DNA of 64,000 bases, taken from Whitmania pigra. Its lineage: Eukaryota > Annelida > Clitellata > Hirudinida > Haemopidae. The stretch covers positions 707,001-771,000 of the forward strand of contig JAJTWR010000311.1 of NCBI GenBank assembly GCA_021613335.1. The letters run 5' to 3'. Below the pieces are notes generated by a model. That model searched no databases and was not told the origin of the DNA. It was given only the letters and a program-made list of their open reading frames with translations. This document shows positions 59,401 to 64,000 of the stretch, in pieces (the first letter of the stretch is position 1; every line of letters begins with the position of its first letter). Position numbers and translations under genes: made by a program.

Positions 59401-62155
59401 ACCTTGTGTCGGAGACAGTGTTGAAACAAAGAGACTACAACTTCCTCCATCACGTAAGACCATCGAAAAGCAATTTATACCATACTTTTATCGAAACACA
59501 TCTAATTTGTTTTGTAGCCGTCTTTGGAGGCTGGAGTAGTTGGTCAGAATGGGGCAAGGCCTCGGCCAGCTGTGGTCCTGCCGTTGTTACAAGAGCAAGG
59601 AAATGTAACAATCCAGCACCTGCTCACAACGGAGGCAATTGTAAAGGGGAAGACACCGAGATTAAAAACGTTAAACTAAAAGCTTGTCGTAAGTTCACGT
59701 TGTGGGTTTGAGTTTTCATAATTATGTTTGGAACTTGATAACCTTATTATCGTTTCAACCACGTTTTAGCTGTCGATGGAAACTGGGGTGAATGGTGCGA
59801 ATGGTCGAAATGCAGCGTCACATGCGGAGCTGGTGGCACTGCCTCGAGATCTCGTCTTTGCAATGAGCCGAAACCCGTCCATGGAGGAGCTATGTGCAGA
59901 GGAGAAGATTCCCAATCCAAATCCTGCTATGTCAAGCCGTGCCGTGAGTATTTCTGGTATTATTCAAATCTAATGTCTTTACTTTCGATCGTTTCTAATT
60001 GTTAGCTGTCGATGGCGGATGGACCAGCTGGGGGCAATGGTCTCCGTGCAGTGCTACGTGTTCGGAAGGTACCTCGACTAGACAGAGAACCTGTCAAAAT
60101 CCGTCCACCGCTCATGGTGGCAGACCGTGCGAAGGAGACGACACTGAAGCCAAAACATGCAACCTTAGACCATGCGGTGAACCATTGCGTTATTTTAACA
60201 AATAACATTTTTTCTATTCATATGTAATACATTTTATAATATTGTGCGATTTGCATCCCGACAGATGTCGATGGAAACTGGAACAACTGGTCTGAGTGGT
60301 CAACGTGCAGCGTCACTTGCGGAGATTATGGCATAACAACTCGTAATAGGAAATGCGATAATCCTGCTCCGCAATACTACGGCAAGAACTGCGTCGGACC
60401 TTTCACTGAAGCCAAAAATTGCAGTGCCTCTCCATGCGGTATAAAACAACCATCGTTTTTACTTCTAATATTATACTTTTACAAGTTTCTAAAATTTATG
60501 AGAATGTTAACATTTATTTTGATTCTGTGAAGCAAAAAATATGATTTGAATTAACTACGTTAAGCCGTCGATGGAGGCTGGGGTTCGTGGTCCACCTGGT
60601 CCGCCTGCAGTAAGACTTGCGGTTACGGCGGCAGCACCACAAGAGCCAGGGAATGCAATAGCCCCGAAGCTTCTTATGGTGGAAAAGCTTGTGTGGGACC
60701 TGCTTCAGAAGTCAAATTTTGTTTTGAAACTAGCTGTGGTGAGTCGAAAATCATCTTATTTACATATCTTGTCAATGTCTAAACATTTTTAAATTAATCT
60801 CTGACGATTACTTAATAATGACGTTTTTAAACTGTCAGATAATTGGTCTCCATGGACCGAATGGTCTGGCTGTACAGAGATTTGTGGCGTCAAGCCATTC
60901 CATCAGAGGAACAGGCAGTGTTTGCTGGAAAATAATGTAGTGTATGGAAAGAATATCATCGAATATTGCGAAGGAGAACCAGTTGAATTCAAATACTGTG
61001 AGAAGCAAAGACGTGAGTGCGATGTCTCTCTATTTCTGGCTAACAGAAATTATTTTAACCTAATATTTTTTCAGATATATTCGCACCCGCGAGCGATTTC
61101 GCTCTCACTGTGCCCGGCTGCGGATCCATAAAGGGATCGTGCGTCAACAACTGGTTTGTTGTGTTCAACAGAGAGAAACAAGACTTCAGTCTCAACAAAA
61201 ACTGGAATGAGTTTAAAGCTGGCTTCGGATCTCCATCAAAAGATTACCACATCGGTAATGAACATTTGCACTGTCTAACCAAAGCTGGAAATTACTACGG
61301 AGCAATCGAGGCTGTGACTAAAGGTTAGTTGTTGATATTTCATTGTGGAATATTAATTAGTTTTATGCTGTTATGTTTTGACTGACACCATCAAACTTGA
61401 ATTCATTGTAATACAGCCGGAAAGAAAGTGGACATTGAATCGCCCAAACTTGTGGTGGCTTCAGAAGGACGCAATTACGCTCTTTATCTCAACACCAATT
61501 CATCTGGCCAAAAAGATGGACTACCGTTTTCTACTTACGACCATGACAACGATCAAAGCTTTTACAGCAATTGTGCCAAGGTATGTTCTTACCAGCATTA
61601 ATGTCAATGAATTTTAGTTATTTTTTGTTTTTGTGTTTTTTTTTAATTTTTAAAAGTATATTTAATATTTCTACATTAGACATTAAAATGCATGCATGCG
61701 CTTCAAAGTAGTGTTTGTCGGACTCTCGTTAAACGGTAATTCTTCGATGTTTTTAGGTGTATCTCGGTGGTTGGTGGTACGAATCCTGCTATGATAACCT
61801 GAACCTCTTTGGAGATTACAAGAGATACTTTGAGATCAAATCATTGGCTCCTGATCAATATTTGGTTAAAGCACGTATTTTGGTTCAACGTCTACCAACA
61901 GCCGATGATGTTGAAATCAAGCCTTACAAAGCTCCAAAGTACCATAGCCAGGCATACGAACCACCCTACAAGAAGCCTGACGTCTACAAACAGAAGCCAG
62001 CACCTCCAGCATATCCGACTCAACCAGCTTACCCGACTCAGCCGCCTTACCCGACTCAGCCACCCTACCCGACTCAGCCACCTTACCCGACTCAGCCACC
62101 ATATCCAGAAGAGCCTTCTTACTTCCTCGGGGGAGAAGAAGAAGAAGAATATTAG
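53413..62155 (+). CDS. Giant secreted TSR/fibrinogen-domain protein, right copy (32 exons, 1,925 aa)
   Basis: Exons: 53413-53440, 53607-53633, 53826-54379, 54457-54596, 54694-54735, 54843-55018, 55081-55257, 55391-55564, 55664-55837, 55905-56078, 56154-56327, 56437-56610, 56698-56874, 57026-57199, 57276-57449, 57520-57693, 57812-57985, 58049-58222, 58298-58471, 58538-58711, 58781-58954, 59044-59217, 59283-59453, 59518-59688, 59770-59943, 60006-60176, 60265-60438, 60565-60738, 60839-61012, 61075-61323, 61417-61580, 61757-62155; total 5,778 bases. Residues about 1-17 are the signal peptide ([18 protein letters not shown]), 19-203 the proline-rich region, 204-322 the split TSR 1, 323-1655 TSRs 2-24, about 1656-1838 a fibrinogen-related domain ([44 protein letters not shown]), then PYPTQP repeats ending EEEEEY. 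The WxxW motifs are typical C-mannosylation sites. Confidence 0.92.
53835..54155 (+). repeat. Coding minisatellite, PEPPKY array, right copy
   Basis: The same 18-base unit as in the left copy, with variants PEPPKYQ, PEPLKY and PEAPKY in the 5' part. The array is shorter after PEQPKY. Confidence 0.92.
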
Positions 62156-62875
62156 AGAATGAAGATATAAATATCAATTTTTGGACTATTAATTGTTTAA
62201 TTCAATAACTAAATTTGCATTTGAATAAAATTCTTATGAATTTTAAATAACGTCTTTTGAGAATTTTTGTGAAAATGTATGTAAAACCTGAGAGCATTAT
62301 AGATTGGGTTAAACAAGATACATTACGAATGTTGTCATTACTGTCACATTTTCATTTTGTGACATGCGTTGTGAAAATAGAGATATACAGTCCCACGCTT
62401 AACGAACGCAATTCGTTCCACCCCCGCACAATTTCCAATTGATTTTTATGTCAAATTGTGTAATGAAAATATAATATATCTTCCATAAATAAGCTCTGAC
62501 GCCTCTGTTAGAGCAAAAATTAATATACGACACTGTCGTATTATCGGGGAAACCCTGTAGTTAGTTAACACAAGAACGCATGGAAGGCTTTCGCTGTGTA
62601 AAACGACTTCATTATTCGAGGACCCAGAGCTTTCATGATGGAATTCGTTACACGGAACGTCTGCGGTTTGAGGCATTAGGCGGAGTATAACTGTATTTTC
62701 ATTTGTGTCTATTTGATCTTTTTAATTTTCAATTGGAGGAATTCCTGAAAAAGTCGTCTTATAGCATAGTCTCTGGTTCGTATCCATCGTCAGAGTCATA
62801 ATCATCAGACTATAGACGAGAGCACACAATTTATTTCTTCATTATGTGCATCTTATTTATCAAGTGTTCACTTCA
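53850..62875. repeat. Right arm of the palindrome: near-identical core
   Basis: Mirror partner of the left arm. Introns, the 3'UTR and about 0.7 kb of 3' flank are also matched. Beyond 62.88 kb the match becomes patchy, with an insertion and many substitutions, but reaches the protease gene at the right edge. Confidence 0.93.
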
Positions 62876-62881
62876 ATTACC

Positions 62882-63188
62882 ATATTGAAATAATCCGGGA
62901 GTCCGCAAATAAGTAAGTTAACTAATAAGTTTATTAGAGCAAGTATTCAGTTAACGGAACTGAACAACAGAAGTTTAAGTGTTTAAGGATTGAGGTACTT
63001 AAGGATGCAAATGGTATTTGGGCTTCCAAGTTGTTTTGATTCTCGTTGTTTGTCATGTGATTATCGAGTATGCTTTCTACAGCATTAATTGAGATACCTC
63101 GTGCCCGAAGAAGATACCAAATATAATGAAATATAAATTTAATTATTTTAGCAATATAAACTTATTATAATTAATTTCCAAGTTTACA
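62882..63188. repeat. ~300-bp insertion present only in the right flank
   Basis: The left-flank sequence AATATTGTAATTGAAGCTAA (42524-42543) is split here: the mirror pieces ending CACTTCAATTAC (62882) and starting AATATTTTTTACGAC (63191) are separated by unrelated DNA. No inverted termini or clear target duplication were seen, and its class is unknown. Confidence 0.6.
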
Positions 63189-63629
63189 ACAATATTTTTT
63201 ACGACAGATTTGATATGTCATTATGCAATAACCTAAAATGAGATCCCTTACCGTGGGAAATATGCTCATTATTTCATCTTTTCACTATTTCGTCTTTATT
63301 ATTTTGAATAACCTATTAGCTATTTTAGCAAAATAGCCTTTTCCATGTGATTTCATGTGTACGTCAATTTTTCCTTATCTAATATTAAATAAATTATTCG
63401 CGCCTATATTGAACGTTTGTGGCACTGGATTTTGGATATTGCTATTTTTTTATATTTTGATATAACATCAACATTTTCATTAAATAATACAGTTTTGATT
63501 AATCAATGGGTAATATTGTTTATTTTCAAACACCAAAAATAAACGAATAAAACGTGAGTTTTCCAATTTGTCCTTTTCAAATTTGCTATTAATTTTTTGG
63601 ATTTAGACAAAATCAGCAATTTCAGTTTC

Positions 63630-64000
63630 CTAGGGCTTAATGACAGAATCAATCCAAGTGTTGTAGGAGCTTATTCTTGTGTAAACGGAAGGTCTTGTTG
63701 TTGAACAACCAAATGAACCCCATGATGTTGCTCCAACCAATTCGTATTTACTTGGGGCAACTTCACAAACCAACGGTCCTCCAGAATCCCCCTGAGGAAA
63801 ATTTGAGCAGATTAATTTAATGATTACCGATTAGTTACAATGACTAAAACTCATTAACGTGCTATAAATTTTGAATCTCTTCAGTGGTCGCGAACGCAAA
63901 ATATTACTTACGTTGCACGATCCTTTGGCCTGGGTCTCTTTGTCAGTCACGCAAACCTGTTTGTCTGAAACTAAACTTTCATCCCATTTTTGCGTACACT
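63630..64000 (-). CDS. Serine protease paralogue E, 3' exons only (cut by window edge)
   Basis: Minus strand: exon 5 from beyond 64000 to 63912 (SVYTQKWDESL-type region ending KGSCN) and exon 6 at 63791-63630 ([40 protein letters not shown]), with stop TAG at 63630-63632. Exon 5 and intron 5 resemble protease A (including the GCGTTCGCGACCACTGAAGA intron block), while exon 6 resembles B, C and D. The stop truncates the usual C-terminal extension at IKP. It is the mirror image of protease D and closes the palindrome. Whether the rest is intact lies outside the window. Confidence 0.85.

Overview
This is animal (metazoan) nuclear DNA, not microbial. Genes are split by short GT-AG introns, the sequence is AT-rich, and the products are animal families: a Munc13-4-type protein, histone H2B, an SLC2 sugar transporter, an RSPH1-like radial-spoke protein (so a ciliated animal), secreted chymotrypsin-fold proteases, and a giant thrombospondin-repeat/fibrinogen-domain protein. 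I cannot name the species. All exon models were made by eye from splice signals, reading phase and paralogue comparison, without transcript data.

Layout. 0.26-8.25 kb: minus-strand UNC13D/BAIAP3-type gene, cut by the left edge. 10.4-11.6 kb: minus-strand exons with a partial FHA-like segment, followed by a decayed copy of two of them. 12.7-13.1 kb: intronless H2B. 14.4-16.5 kb: complete four-exon minus-strand sugar transporter. 17.2-18.6 kb: hAT transposon with a solo LTR nested inside it. 19.5-21.3 kb: minus-strand MORN-repeat gene. 22.4-23.9 kb: broken Tc1/mariner element running into a tandemly duplicated protease promoter. 23.9-42 kb: four plus-strand serine protease paralogues (A and B broken, C and D intact) separated by Ty3/gypsy copies, two more hAT elements and a Helitron-type fragment.

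40.5-64 kb: a very large palindrome. Its arms each carry a 32-exon gene for a secreted protein of about 1,930 residues: signal peptide, PEPPKY-type proline-rich array, 24 thrombospondin type-1 repeats (23 of them one per exon), a fibrinogen-related domain, and a PYPTQP/poly-Glu tail. The two genes are head to head (52.1 kb reading left, 53.4 kb reading right), with TATA boxes about 0.6 kb apart. From inside the proline array to beyond the 3' end the copies, introns included, look almost identical. The first exons, first introns and promoters, and the outer flanks with the protease genes, are clearly diverged. The palindrome is therefore old, and its core looks recently homogenised (arm-to-arm gene conversion), unless it is an assembly artefact. 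Serine protease genes flank the palindrome on both sides, so this is a clustered family of secreted proteins shaped by duplication, conversion and transposon insertion.
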